From JANLUX01 sp031366005 (GTDB lineage: Bacteria; Bacteroidota; Bacteroidia; AKYH767-A; OLB10), in assembly GCA_031366005.1 (NCBI GenBank), contig JANLZB010000029.1, positions 26,206 through 90,205 of the forward strand: a DNA stretch of 64,000 nt, read 5' to 3'. The translations under genes were made by a program, and so were the position numbers. Below are positions 18,555 to 26,236 of this stretch, one piece after another (the stretch's first letter is position 1; the number at the start of each line of letters is the position of its first letter). The notes below the pieces were generated by a model that was given only the letters and a program-made list of their open reading frames with translations, was not told the DNA's origin and searched no databases.

Positions 18555-18718
18555 ACTTCTTTCGGTTAGCAAAATAATAAATAATAGCTGGATGGAATTC
18601 CTACATGTTTGGGTGGGGAAAAAATGTGCGAAGAGGTGTTCCAAATTTTTTGGATTTCGATCTTCTAAAGTTATATCAAACACTCATAATAACTACTTTC
18701 GTTTCACAAATTTTTATC

Positions 18719-21025
18719 ATGTCAAAAAAGAAAAAAACATCCATTGACACCATTGGGCTTTTAAAAGCTTTAATCATTGAAATATTTAAACAACATCCAT
18801 ATAAACATTATAATTATAAGCAGGTAATAAAAAAATTATCTCACGAACCTATTGCTGAGCAATCACAAATTTTGTTTGATACGCTGGATGAATACAGCTT
18901 ACGTGAATCGGTGCAAACTGCTATGGTTGCTTTAACTGCTTCCGGTGAACTGATGGAGGTTGACCGTGGTAAGTATAAATTATTTCCTGTTCAGCAATTC
19001 ATTACAGGAAAAATTGATATTAGTTCGAGCGGTACTGCGTATGTGGTGAATGAAAATTTTGAAGAAGATATTATTATTCAGCGCCAGCACACGTTGAATG
19101 CGATGAATGGTGATTTAGTAAAAGTGAGTTTGTTTGCACAACGTCCGGGGAAGCGTGGCGAAGGAGAGGTGGTTGAAGTTTTAGAACGTGCACGCACAGA
19201 GTTTGTCGGCATTGTGCAGTTATCTCAACGCTTTGCATTTCTTTCAACAGGTAATCCACGTAATGGTGTTGACATTTTTATTCCTTTTTCAGTTTTGAAT
19301 GGTGCTGCGGATGGTGATAAAGCAATGGCTCGCATAACTGAATGGAAACCGGAAGCAAAAAATCCTACAGGAGAAATTATCAAAGTTCTTGGCAGGCCAG
19401 GAAATAACGACACAGAGATGGACGCCATTTTAGTAGAGTATGGTTTTCCACTTTCGTTTCCTGATAAAGTTGAGCGTGAATCGGAACAAATTCCTTTTGA
19501 GATTTCCAAAAAAGAAATTGCAGCAAGAAAAGATTTTAGAAAGATTACAACATTCACCATTGACCCGGTGGATGCAAAAGATTTTGATGATGCATTATCA
19601 ATAAGAAAGTTAAAAAATAATAATTGGGAAATCGGAGTACACATTGCAGATGTGACTTATTACATGCAAACAGGAACTGCATTGGATGATGAAGCTTTTG
19701 ACCGTGCAACTTCGGTTTATCTGGTTGACCGTGTTATACCTATGTTACCAGAAAAATTAAGTAACCATGTTTGTTCATTGCGGCCTAATGAAGATAAGCT
19801 TTGTTACAGCGCAGTATTTGAAATGAATGATAAAGCAGAAGTTTTAAATGAATGGTTTGGCAGAACTGTTATTCATTCTGATAAACGCTTTAGCTATGAA
19901 GAAGCACAACAGGTTATTGAAACAGGAAATGGTGATTTGAAAGAGGAGATATTGACGATGGATCGCCTTGCAAAAATTTTGCGTAAAGAAAGATTTAAAA
20001 AAGGAGCCATCAGTTTTGAAAAAGCAGAAGTAAAATTTCGCCTGGATGAAAAAGGTTTTCCATTGGATGTTTATATAAAAGAAAGTAAAGACAGCAATAA
20101 ACTGATTGAAGAGTTTATGTTGCTTGCCAATAGAAAAGTGGCGGAGTTTGTTGGCATGATGCATTTGAAATCAGATACATCTAAAGAAGAAAAACCATTT
20201 GTTTACCGCGTACATGACTCTCCCGTTGAAGATCGGTTAAACACATTCGCATTATTTGCAAGCAAGTTTGGTTATCGCATCAATACTAAATCGGAAAAAG
20301 AAATTGCAAGTTCGCTCAATCAATTATTGAAAGACGTGCATGGAAAAAAAGAACAGAATGTATTAGAACAACTTGCCATACGAACCATGGCAAAAGCGAT
20401 TTATACAACTGATAACATTGGTCATTACGGATTGGCTTTTGATTATTACACACATTTTACTTCTCCGATAAGACGTTATCCGGATGTATTAGTTCACCGT
20501 TTGTTAGATCATTATTTGAAAGGAGGCAAACCTGTTGATGTAGAAACTTTGGAAAAACAATGCAAGCACAGTACAGAAAATGAAATACGTGCATCAGAAG
20601 CTGAACGCGCATCTATCAAATTTAAACAGGTTCAATATTTATTAAACCGTGAAGGAGAAGTTTTCGATGGAATTATTTCCGGTGTTACCGAATGGGGCAT
20701 TTATGTGGAGTTATCAGAAAGTAAATGTGAAGGCTTAATTCGTCTGCGCGATCTGGATGATGATTTTTATGAATTGGATGACAAAAATTATTGCATCATC
20801 GGTCACCGGACAAGAAAAAAATTTCAGTTGGGAGATTCATTAAAAGTGCAATTAAAATCTGCAGACCTGACAAAAAAACAAATAGATTTTATTTTATATG
20901 ATGAATTCCGTAAACCTTCTTTTAAACAATCGAGGGGAGAATCACCAAGACCTGATCGGAATCGCAGAGTGAGGGAACGTCATCCAGAGAAAAAAAATAA
21001 AAAACCATTTTATAAACGTAAATAA
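18719..21025 (+). CDS. rnr: Ribonuclease R
   Basis: 768 residues from ATG 18719. The open frame extends upstream to 18605 but the added residues are not conserved-looking, and MSKKKK is a natural start. Order: winged-helix-like N-terminus, OB/cold-shock domains (about 80-230), RNB exonuclease domain with the metal-binding 'TIDPVDAKDFDDALS' (about 278-292) and 'HYGLAFDYYTHFTSPIRRYPD', then an S1 domain ('GEVFDGIISGVTEWGIYVEL') and a basic Arg/Lys-rich tail. RNase R degrades structured RNA 3' to 5' in the cytoplasm, including rRNA and mRNA fragments. Length and domain order are normal for the family. Confidence 0.93.
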   Translation: MSKKKKTSIDTIGLLKALIIEIFKQHPYKHYNYKQVIKKLSHEPIAEQSQILFDTLDEYSLRESVQTAMVALTASGELMEVDRGKYKLFPVQQFITGKIDISSSGTAYVVNENFEEDIIIQRQHTLNAMNGDLVKVSLFAQRPGKRGEGEVVEVLERARTEFVGIVQLSQRFAFLSTGNPRNGVDIFIPFSVLNGAADGDKAMARITEWKPEAKNPTGEIIKVLGRPGNNDTEMDAILVEYGFPLSFPDKVERESEQIPFEISKKEIAARKDFRKITTFTIDPVDAKDFDDALSIRKLKNNNWEIGVHIADVTYYMQTGTALDDEAFDRATSVYLVDRVIPMLPEKLSNHVCSLRPNEDKLCYSAVFEMNDKAEVLNEWFGRTVIHSDKRFSYEEAQQVIETGNGDLKEEILTMDRLAKILRKERFKKGAISFEKAEVKFRLDEKGFPLDVYIKESKDSNKLIEEFMLLANRKVAEFVGMMHLKSDTSKEEKPFVYRVHDSPVEDRLNTFALFASKFGYRINTKSEKEIASSLNQLLKDVHGKKEQNVLEQLAIRTMAKAIYTTDNIGHYGLAFDYYTHFTSPIRRYPDVLVHRLLDHYLKGGKPVDVETLEKQCKHSTENEIRASEAERASIKFKQVQYLLNREGEVFDGIISGVTEWGIYVELSESKCEGLIRLRDLDDDFYELDDKNYCIIGHRTRKKFQLGDSLKVQLKSADLTKKQIDFILYDEFRKPSFKQSRGESPRPDRNRRVRERHPEKKNKKPFYKRK

Positions 21026-21062
21026 ATTTTGAGCGCTAAGGATTGAAGTTTAGAAAATCCAT

Positions 21063-22100
21063 TTAACTTTTTGCAGGATCAAAAATTCCATTTACTTCCA
21101 GCTTTTCAATAGTTGACAGCTTATCAAATTCTTCCGGAGTTTTTGCCGTTTGAGAAATTGATAGTTTCTGTTTTATAAAATCTTTTATTTTTCTAGTATG
21201 CAATGGCATTAATGCTTTTTGAATAAAAAAAAGAGACCTGTTTTTACGCAAGTCACTCATTTGATATTTATCAGGAAAATCGTCAAACAATCTTTTACAT
21301 ACCTCTTCAATCATAATGATATCCGGTTCACTCATGCCGGTTTTCCATTTGCCAAAATTGTTTTTCATAAAATCATTATTCAGGTTTGCCTTCCAGCTTT
21401 CTCCACTGGCAGCCACCTGATCCGAACTTTTATAAAACTCCATCATAGCCGGCTCAAACCTTACTTCCAATTCCTCACAAATTCTTTTTATCTCGGTTAA
21501 CGGATCAGTAATAAGATCCTCATAAAAAACGCGTACATAACGTTTACCAAAAAGCTTTTGAGCAATGTCAACTCCACACTCATATTGTAAAAGATAATGC
21601 TCTGCAATGATCTGAATATTTACATCAAACTTTTTGGTGTATTCCGCTTTCATGGTTGACATCACTACATCACGCGGATCTCGGATGATATGCAGTATAT
21701 AGGAGGAAGGAAATTGTTCTTTCAATCTTCTTGCAAGCCACACATTTTGTGGTGTGCCTTCAACAAGAATATCTTTTTTACGCTCCTGCGCAAAAAGATT
21801 CATATACGTTGTAAATAATTCTACCGGATTGAAGCCAGGTTTAAGATGAGATAAAACTTCTTCGGCAGAAATATTTAAACGCTGCACTTTTTCATCCTCA
21901 TTAAGAATTTTTTTCAGGCTTGTAAAATCGTTAAATGCCTTTTTTGTTTTGTTGGTAGCAGCATAAGCATAAGTGGGAAGTAAATGTGATTCAGGAGGAG
22001 AAACACACTCGCTATGCTGATTAAAAATAGCCTGGAGCAGGGAGGTTCCTGATCTGGGAGCTCCACCAATAAAAATCCATTTTTTAATTTTATTCTCCAC
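21063..22100 (-). CDS. PAPS-dependent sulfotransferase
   Basis: 345 residues from GTG 22100. The PAPS 5'-phosphosulfate loop is GGAPRSGTSLL (12-22) and the 3'-phosphate motif is 'YILHIIRDPRDVVMST' (about 133-148), both hallmarks of the sulfotransferase fold. 'FYEDLITDP' and 'FGKWKTGMSE' near 190 and 240 match its middle conserved regions. It moves a sulfuryl group from PAPS to an acceptor that cannot be identified here. The cysCDNQ genes at 48.7-52.5 kb supply PAPS and remove PAP. With the polysaccharide clusters in between, a glycan acceptor is a reasonable guess. There is no signal peptide, so it acts in the cytoplasm. Confidence 0.82.
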   Translation of the reverse strand: MENKIKKWIFIGGAPRSGTSLLQAIFNQHSECVSPPESHLLPTYAYAATNKTKKAFNDFTSLKKILNEDEKVQRLNISAEEVLSHLKPGFNPVELFTTYMNLFAQERKKDILVEGTPQNVWLARRLKEQFPSSYILHIIRDPRDVVMSTMKAEYTKKFDVNIQIIAEHYLLQYECGVDIAQKLFGKRYVRVFYEDLITDPLTEIKRICEELEVRFEPAMMEFYKSSDQVAASGESWKANLNNDFMKNNFGKWKTGMSEPDIIMIEEVCKRLFDDFPDKYQMSDLRKNRSLFFIQKALMPLHTRKIKDFIKQKLSISQTAKTPEEFDKLSTIEKLEVNGIFDPAKS

Positions 22101-22188
22101 CTGTAATTTCCAATATTACTAATATGAGGAGGATAAAGTTACACTGATATCCTATTTTTTCAACAAACGGTTGTAAATAGCTTTTCTA

Positions 22189-23676
22189 CTAATTTTTCAC
22201 TCCTTCATATTTTTTCACTTCACCGTTTTCATAAGTTGTGGTCAGTATTAATTCACCATTCACATCATAGGTTTTCCAGTTACCCTCCTTTAAACCTAAA
22301 CGGTAGTAGCGTTCTTCACGAATCTTTCCATTGTCAAAATAAAAGATGTGCTTACCGTTTTCATTGCCTTCAAAATATTCTCCTTCAAAAGCAATTTTTC
22401 CATTTTGAAAATACTGTTTCCAAACTCCATCCTGATTTCCCTCCACATAATTTCCTTCTGCAATGTATTCACCATTCTTAAATTTCCAGTGTCCTTCGCG
22501 TAAACCATTAACATAATTTCCTTCTGCAATTGAACCACTGTCACTGTATTCTTTTGAAAGGCCTTCTTCTTTTCCAAGCTTAAAATTTTCTTCGCGTAAT
22601 AAATTTCCATTGGGATAATACCATTTCCAGATAGAATCAGGTTGATTATTTTTATAAAAACCCTGTTGTTGAATTTGCTGACCGGGATAATAAAATGTCC
22701 ACAATCCATCCCGTTTTCCATTCTTGAAATTTCCTTCTGATTTTATTTTTCCATCCGGATAAAAATATTTCCAGTTACCTTGCTGACTTCCTGTTTCATC
22801 AACAGTTCCACCTTCTGCAACTACTTTATCCTTATCATACAACTTTGATGATATAATTTTTCCTTCTCTGTCAAAATCACGATACACACCTTCTTTAACA
22901 CCATTGATAAGATTTACTGAAGATTTAGGACGACCATTGTTATGATAATCGCGTTTAATATCTAACTGCACATTAGCTGCTTCATCAGGTACCAATTCAC
23001 CATTCTTATAAATCTCCATCTTCGTCATCATTCCATCACGAGTGTATTCGCGAAACACTCCGTTCTTTTTGTCATCCTTGTAAGTTCCCTCACTCTTCAC
23101 CACATCATCCGGATAAAATTCCTTCCAAACACCTTGCTTGAATCCGAATTTATCAATGCGGTTAATCTTTTGTTCTTTTTGAAAATATCCGTTCTTAAAA
23201 GTGGTAATCGTTATGATTCTTCCGTCATCAGCATACTCTTTGGCGTTACCATTCTCAACCCCATCTTTATAACGAATCGTTTTTGCTAATTTTCCATTCT
23301 CGTTAAAATATTTTGCTGTGCTGTCAATCACATTGTTGTTCATCCAAATTTCTGATGAAACATTTCCATTCTCATAAAATTCACGCTGCAATCCATTCTT
23401 AACTCCAGCTTCATAATCATACTCCGCAGTTTTATTTCCTTTCTCGCTGTAAAATTTCCACTCACCTTTTAACTGGGAATTTACCCTGTTGCCCCCTGAT
23501 TTTAGTATTCCGTTTTCATAATAACTTTTCCAGATGCCATCAGGTTTACCATTTACAAAATTTCCTTCGCTGCTAACTTTTCCATTTCCATAATAAAATT
23601 TAACCGGTCCGTTTTGCTGGGCGCAAAGCAATTGCACATTGCACAAAATCAAAAAAATCAAAAAATATTTTTTCAT
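22189..23676 (-). CDS. Secreted YwqK/MORN-repeat protein
   Basis: 495 residues from ATG 23676. The signal peptide MKKYFLIFLILCNVQLLCAQ fits this start; the frame also extends upstream through a palindrome, which is not used. The rest consists of about 18 repeats of ~23 residues of the form 'G.W..YY.NG....EG.Y..G...G', the MORN_2/YwqK repeat. YwqK is named as an antitoxin in Bacillus, but long secreted versions in Bacteroidota have no proven role. The protein should form an extended beta-hairpin ribbon. Its neighbours do not reveal a function. Confidence 0.75.
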   Translation of the reverse strand: MKKYFLIFLILCNVQLLCAQQNGPVKFYYGNGKVSSEGNFVNGKPDGIWKSYYENGILKSGGNRVNSQLKGEWKFYSEKGNKTAEYDYEAGVKNGLQREFYENGNVSSEIWMNNNVIDSTAKYFNENGKLAKTIRYKDGVENGNAKEYADDGRIITITTFKNGYFQKEQKINRIDKFGFKQGVWKEFYPDDVVKSEGTYKDDKKNGVFREYTRDGMMTKMEIYKNGELVPDEAANVQLDIKRDYHNNGRPKSSVNLINGVKEGVYRDFDREGKIISSKLYDKDKVVAEGGTVDETGSQQGNWKYFYPDGKIKSEGNFKNGKRDGLWTFYYPGQQIQQQGFYKNNQPDSIWKWYYPNGNLLREENFKLGKEEGLSKEYSDSGSIAEGNYVNGLREGHWKFKNGEYIAEGNYVEGNQDGVWKQYFQNGKIAFEGEYFEGNENGKHIFYFDNGKIREERYYRLGLKEGNWKTYDVNGELILTTTYENGEVKKYEGVKN

Positions 23677-23693
23677 ATTGAGATTAATTTTTG

Positions 23694-23763
23694 AGACGCA
23701 GATTTGCAGATTGGAACAGATTAGGCAGGTATTTAATCTGTTCCAATATTTAAATCTGCGTCT
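23694..23763. repeat. Imperfect palindrome upstream of the YwqK-like gene
   Basis: Left arm 23694-23722 and right arm 23734-23763 pair over most of their length (AGACGCAGATTT with AAATCTGCGTCT, and GATTGGAACAGATTA with TAATCTGTTCCAAT), with a short mismatched stretch between the two blocks and an 11-base loop. It could fold as a long hairpin in the leader of the YwqK-like gene. It looks like a dispersed repeat element. Confidence 0.75.
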
Positions 23764-23845
23764 GTAATCCTGAATCATCATACCAAAGATACCCACATCA
23801 ATTCAGATTTTCCAACTTCAAATTTTAAACCTGAAACTTCAAACT

Positions 23846-24238
23846 CTATTTATAATATATCTTTTTAATTTAAATATTTATATATTGTTATATGCCTGTT
23901 AGTATGGTTCAAAACAAATTGCTTGTTTGCTTGACTAATCCACTTATCTGAGTTTAAACACAGTTTGTTAACATGTTGTATTTTCCAATTACTTGATTTT
24001 GAAACAAGAGTTATGCTTATTAACAACTGTTGATAACAGCAAGCGTTAACTCGTTTACTGAATAAAGTTGTTAGTTGCTGTTGATAAGGCTGTGCAGTAA
24101 TTAACCGCAAATACCACTGACAGGATTTGGATGAGTGGTTTATTTGATTAAGCAGATGCATGTTTTTAAAAACCAAATTTTTTTGTGAGTTATTATCACC
24201 ATGTTATAGTATGTAATAAACATCTTTTTTGTTGATAA
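23846..24238. other. Non-coding AT-rich gap with TGTTGATAA cluster (possible replication origin)
   Basis: The 750-base gap 23677-24425 has no convincing gene. It holds an almost pure A/T tract at about 23849-23892, then three same-strand copies of TGTTGATAA (24028-24036, 24079-24087, 24230-24238) and an opposed TTATTAACA (24017-24025). TTATCAACA, the complement, is one base from the DnaA-box consensus TTATCCACA. An AT-rich unwinding tract beside DnaA boxes is the usual origin layout. Genes to the right up to 53 kb are mostly plus-strand, and those to the left mostly minus-strand from 8.9 to 18.5 kb. dnaA itself is not here. The origin call is an inference. Confidence 0.3.
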
Positions 24239-24303
24239 CTAAAAAGTTAAAGGCTTATTATGCAGGGCTATAGTTTTTGCCTGTTGAAAACAATGAATGC
24301 AAC

Positions 24304-24375
24304 GCGGATGACACGGATCGAACAGATAAAAGCTGATTTTATCAATGCAAAATCTTACCTATCCGCGTCATTTGC
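24304..24375. repeat. Imperfect palindromic repeat upstream of rpiB
   Basis: GCGGATGACACGGAT (24304-24318) pairs with ATCCGCGTCATTTGC (24361-24375) with three mismatches. An inner hairpin GATAAAA (24325-24331) / TTTTATC (24337-24343) lies inside. This has the form of the dispersed 'ACGCGGATGACACGGAT' repeats I recall from many Bacteroidota genomes. Confidence 0.6.
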
Positions 24376-24425
24376 TTTCTATTACTGACGTATAAATTTT
24401 ACCTTTACATCCAATAAAAATAAAC

Positions 24426-24857
24426 ATGCAAACAATAATAATAGGAGCTGATCATGCCGGTTTCGAGATGAAAGAAAAAGTAAAAGTCTATTTATCAGCC
24501 AAAGGTTTTTCAATAACTGACAAAGGAACTTACTCAGCCGAATCGGTTGACTATCCTGATTTTGCACATGCTGTTGCCCGTGAACTGGAAAATGATAAAA
24601 CCAAAACCGGTATTTTATTATGCGGAAGCGCAAACGGTGTAGCAATCACCGCCAACAAACATGCACACATAAGAGCTGCAGTTTGCTGGACAGAAGAAAT
24701 TGCAAAACTGGCACGTCAGCATAACAACGCAAATATTATTTGTATCCCATCCCGTTTTGTGGAAGAATCAACAGCAGAAAAAATGATAAATATTTTTTTA
24801 AGTACTGAGTTTGAAGGTGGAAGACATGAGAGAAGGGTAGAGAAGATTGAGTGCTAA
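24426..24857 (+). CDS. rpiB: Ribose 5-phosphate isomerase B
   Basis: 143 residues of the RpiB/LacAB fold. N-terminal 'IIIGADHAGFEMKEKV' (the phosphate/sugar site), 'GILLCGSANGVAITANKHAHIRAAVCW' with the catalytic Cys of 'LCGSANG', and 'ARQHNNANIICIPSRFV' (family: R.HN.aNvl.lG.R). It interconverts ribose 5-phosphate and ribulose 5-phosphate in the pentose phosphate pathway. Its stop directly abuts the stop of the convergent thioredoxin gene. Confidence 0.93.
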   Translation: MQTIIIGADHAGFEMKEKVKVYLSAKGFSITDKGTYSAESVDYPDFAHAVARELENDKTKTGILLCGSANGVAITANKHAHIRAAVCWTEEIAKLARQHNNANIICIPSRFVEESTAEKMINIFLSTEFEGGRHERRVEKIEC

Positions 24858-25160
24858 TCACACAAACTCCATCATCTTTTCAACCAATTCATCACCCATC
24901 ATAAAGCCGGGCATTCGCCACAGTAATTCTCCGTTTTTAAAAATCATTAAAGTAGGAACACTTTTTATGGCAAACTCATTTTGTAATTCAGGATGTTTAT
25001 CCAGATCAATTTTTTCTACTTTAATTTTTCCTGCAAGTTGTGGTTTTATTACTTCTAAAATAGTATCGAGAATTTTGCATGGTTCGCACCAGTCAGCATA
25101 AAAATCAATAAAAACCGGTTTATTGTTTTGTGTAAGTTTTTTGAATTCTTCTATAGTCAC
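24858..25160 (-). CDS. Thioredoxin-like protein
   Basis: 100 residues if begun at GTG 25160. The active site is WCEPC in 'DFYADWCEPCKILD', with the cis-Pro of 'SVPTLMIFKNGE', a normal single-domain thioredoxin. It reduces disulfides in cytoplasmic proteins. There is no in-frame ATG. The only other start is TTG 25223, which would add about 21 residues encoded by the perfect palindrome at 25176-25208, so I place the start downstream of it. WCEPC instead of WCGPC is an uncommon but known variant that shifts the redox potential. No signal peptide. Confidence 0.8.
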   Translation of the reverse strand: MTIEEFKKLTQNNKPVFIDFYADWCEPCKILDTILEVIKPQLAGKIKVEKIDLDKHPELQNEFAIKSVPTLMIFKNGELLWRMPGFMMGDELVEKMMEFV

Positions 25161-25175
25161 AATGGTTAATTTTTT

Positions 25176-25208
25176 ACCCCTGTCAGGGTTCAAAACCCTG
25201 ACAGGGGT
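25176..25208. repeat. Perfect 15-bp hairpin at the thioredoxin 5' end
   Basis: ACCCCTGTCAGGGTT (25176-25190) pairs exactly with AACCCTGACAGGGGT (25194-25208) across a 3-base loop (CAA). It sits just upstream of the thioredoxin start or inside its first codons, depending on the start used. The outer bases GGGG/CCCC make it very stable. From memory this is another dispersed Bacteroidota palindrome. Confidence 0.8.
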
Positions 25209-25458
25209 TGCATTTGAATGCAAAAGTACAATAACACCGTTGCAATATTTTTTGAAAAACCGTAACCTATTCTTTATTCTACCGTTAAATTGAATTACGG
25301 AAAGTTAAAATGAACAATGGAAGGATAATTCTTTGCGAAAGCAAGCGCTTAAACTCCGTGTTTCTCTGCGTTAAAAATTTAAACGCATTGTTCACGAAGA
25401 AAAAAAATGCAGAAAACAACAAAGAATAAGTAAAAAAGGCAACAGTGTGTCATCCAAA

Positions 25459-26220
25459 ATGCAAATCATAATTCAATTATTAAATAAGTTAAATATTAAG
25501 CTGCAGCTGATTTTTATTTCAGCGGCTTTACTGTTTTCATCGTGTAACAAACAAGTGTTGTTTTCACACTCCTCTTCAAATAAAAATGTAGCGATAGATA
25601 AGGATACAGGAGAATCACGTCTTGAAAAAATATTAATGCCGGATGATAAAATTATGGTAAGCGTGTGGGACCATGATGATTTAAGCGTTGGCAATCTTCA
25701 AAATGTGGTGAGCCTTCAGGAAGAATATGGCAAATGGGTAATGATAGATGCAAAAGGAGAAGTAAAACTTCCGCAGATAGGAAACATAAAACTACAAGGA
25801 CTCACAGTGCGTGAAGCAACTGCTGCGCTCGAAAAATCTTATTCGCAGTTTGTACAAAAACCAAATGTAAATATCCGCGTATTAAATAACCAGGTTACGT
25901 TATTGGGCGAAGTAAAGGCACAAGGCAATTATATTTTCAGCAGCGATAATATTCGTTTGGTGGATTTGATTGGTAAAGCCCAGGGCTTCACAGACTATGC
26001 AAAGACAAAAAGTATTCAGATCGTGCGCGGTGATAAACAATTTAAAGTGGACTTAACAAACACTTATAATGTTTCTAACCAGGAACTAATTATTTATCCC
26101 GGTGATGTAGTATATGTTCCACCTGCAGGTAATAAAGGCTTCGATCGTTTCACCACCAAGTTGATTCCTATTGCAAGTTTGTTTACTGCCATCGCATTAA
26201 TATATAGTGTAACACATTAA
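25459..26220 (+). CDS. Wza-like outer-membrane polysaccharide export lipoprotein
   Basis: 253 residues from ATG 25459 (a GTG 12 bases earlier is also in frame). The lipobox is 'LLFSSC', so it is a lipoprotein. The Poly_export domain ('DDKIMVSVWDHDDLSVG', 'WVMIDAKGEVKLPQIGNIKLQGLTVREA') is followed by a SLBB domain ('VTLLGEVKAQGNYIFSSDNIRLVDLIGKAQGFTDYAKTKSIQIVRG'). A terminal hydrophobic helix 'IPIASLFTAIALIYSV' could span the outer membrane. With Wzc it forms the export channel for capsule or exopolysaccharide. It leads the wza-wzc-wzx set, 16 bases before wzc. Confidence 0.85.
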   Translation: MQIIIQLLNKLNIKLQLIFISAALLFSSCNKQVLFSHSSSNKNVAIDKDTGESRLEKILMPDDKIMVSVWDHDDLSVGNLQNVVSLQEEYGKWVMIDAKGEVKLPQIGNIKLQGLTVREATAALEKSYSQFVQKPNVNIRVLNNQVTLLGEVKAQGNYIFSSDNIRLVDLIGKAQGFTDYAKTKSIQIVRGDKQFKVDLTNTYNVSNQELIIYPGDVVYVPPAGNKGFDRFTTKLIPIASLFTAIALIYSVTH

Positions 26221-26236
26221 GTGAGAAATAAAAAAC

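Noticed and set aside
23865..24176. Minus-strand frame of 103 codons in the rpiB/YwqK gap
   Set aside because: No protein-like pattern; rich in Asn, Gln, Ser and Lys with many short AT-derived codons; it covers the AT tract and the TGTTGATAA copies, so it is better read as non-coding.
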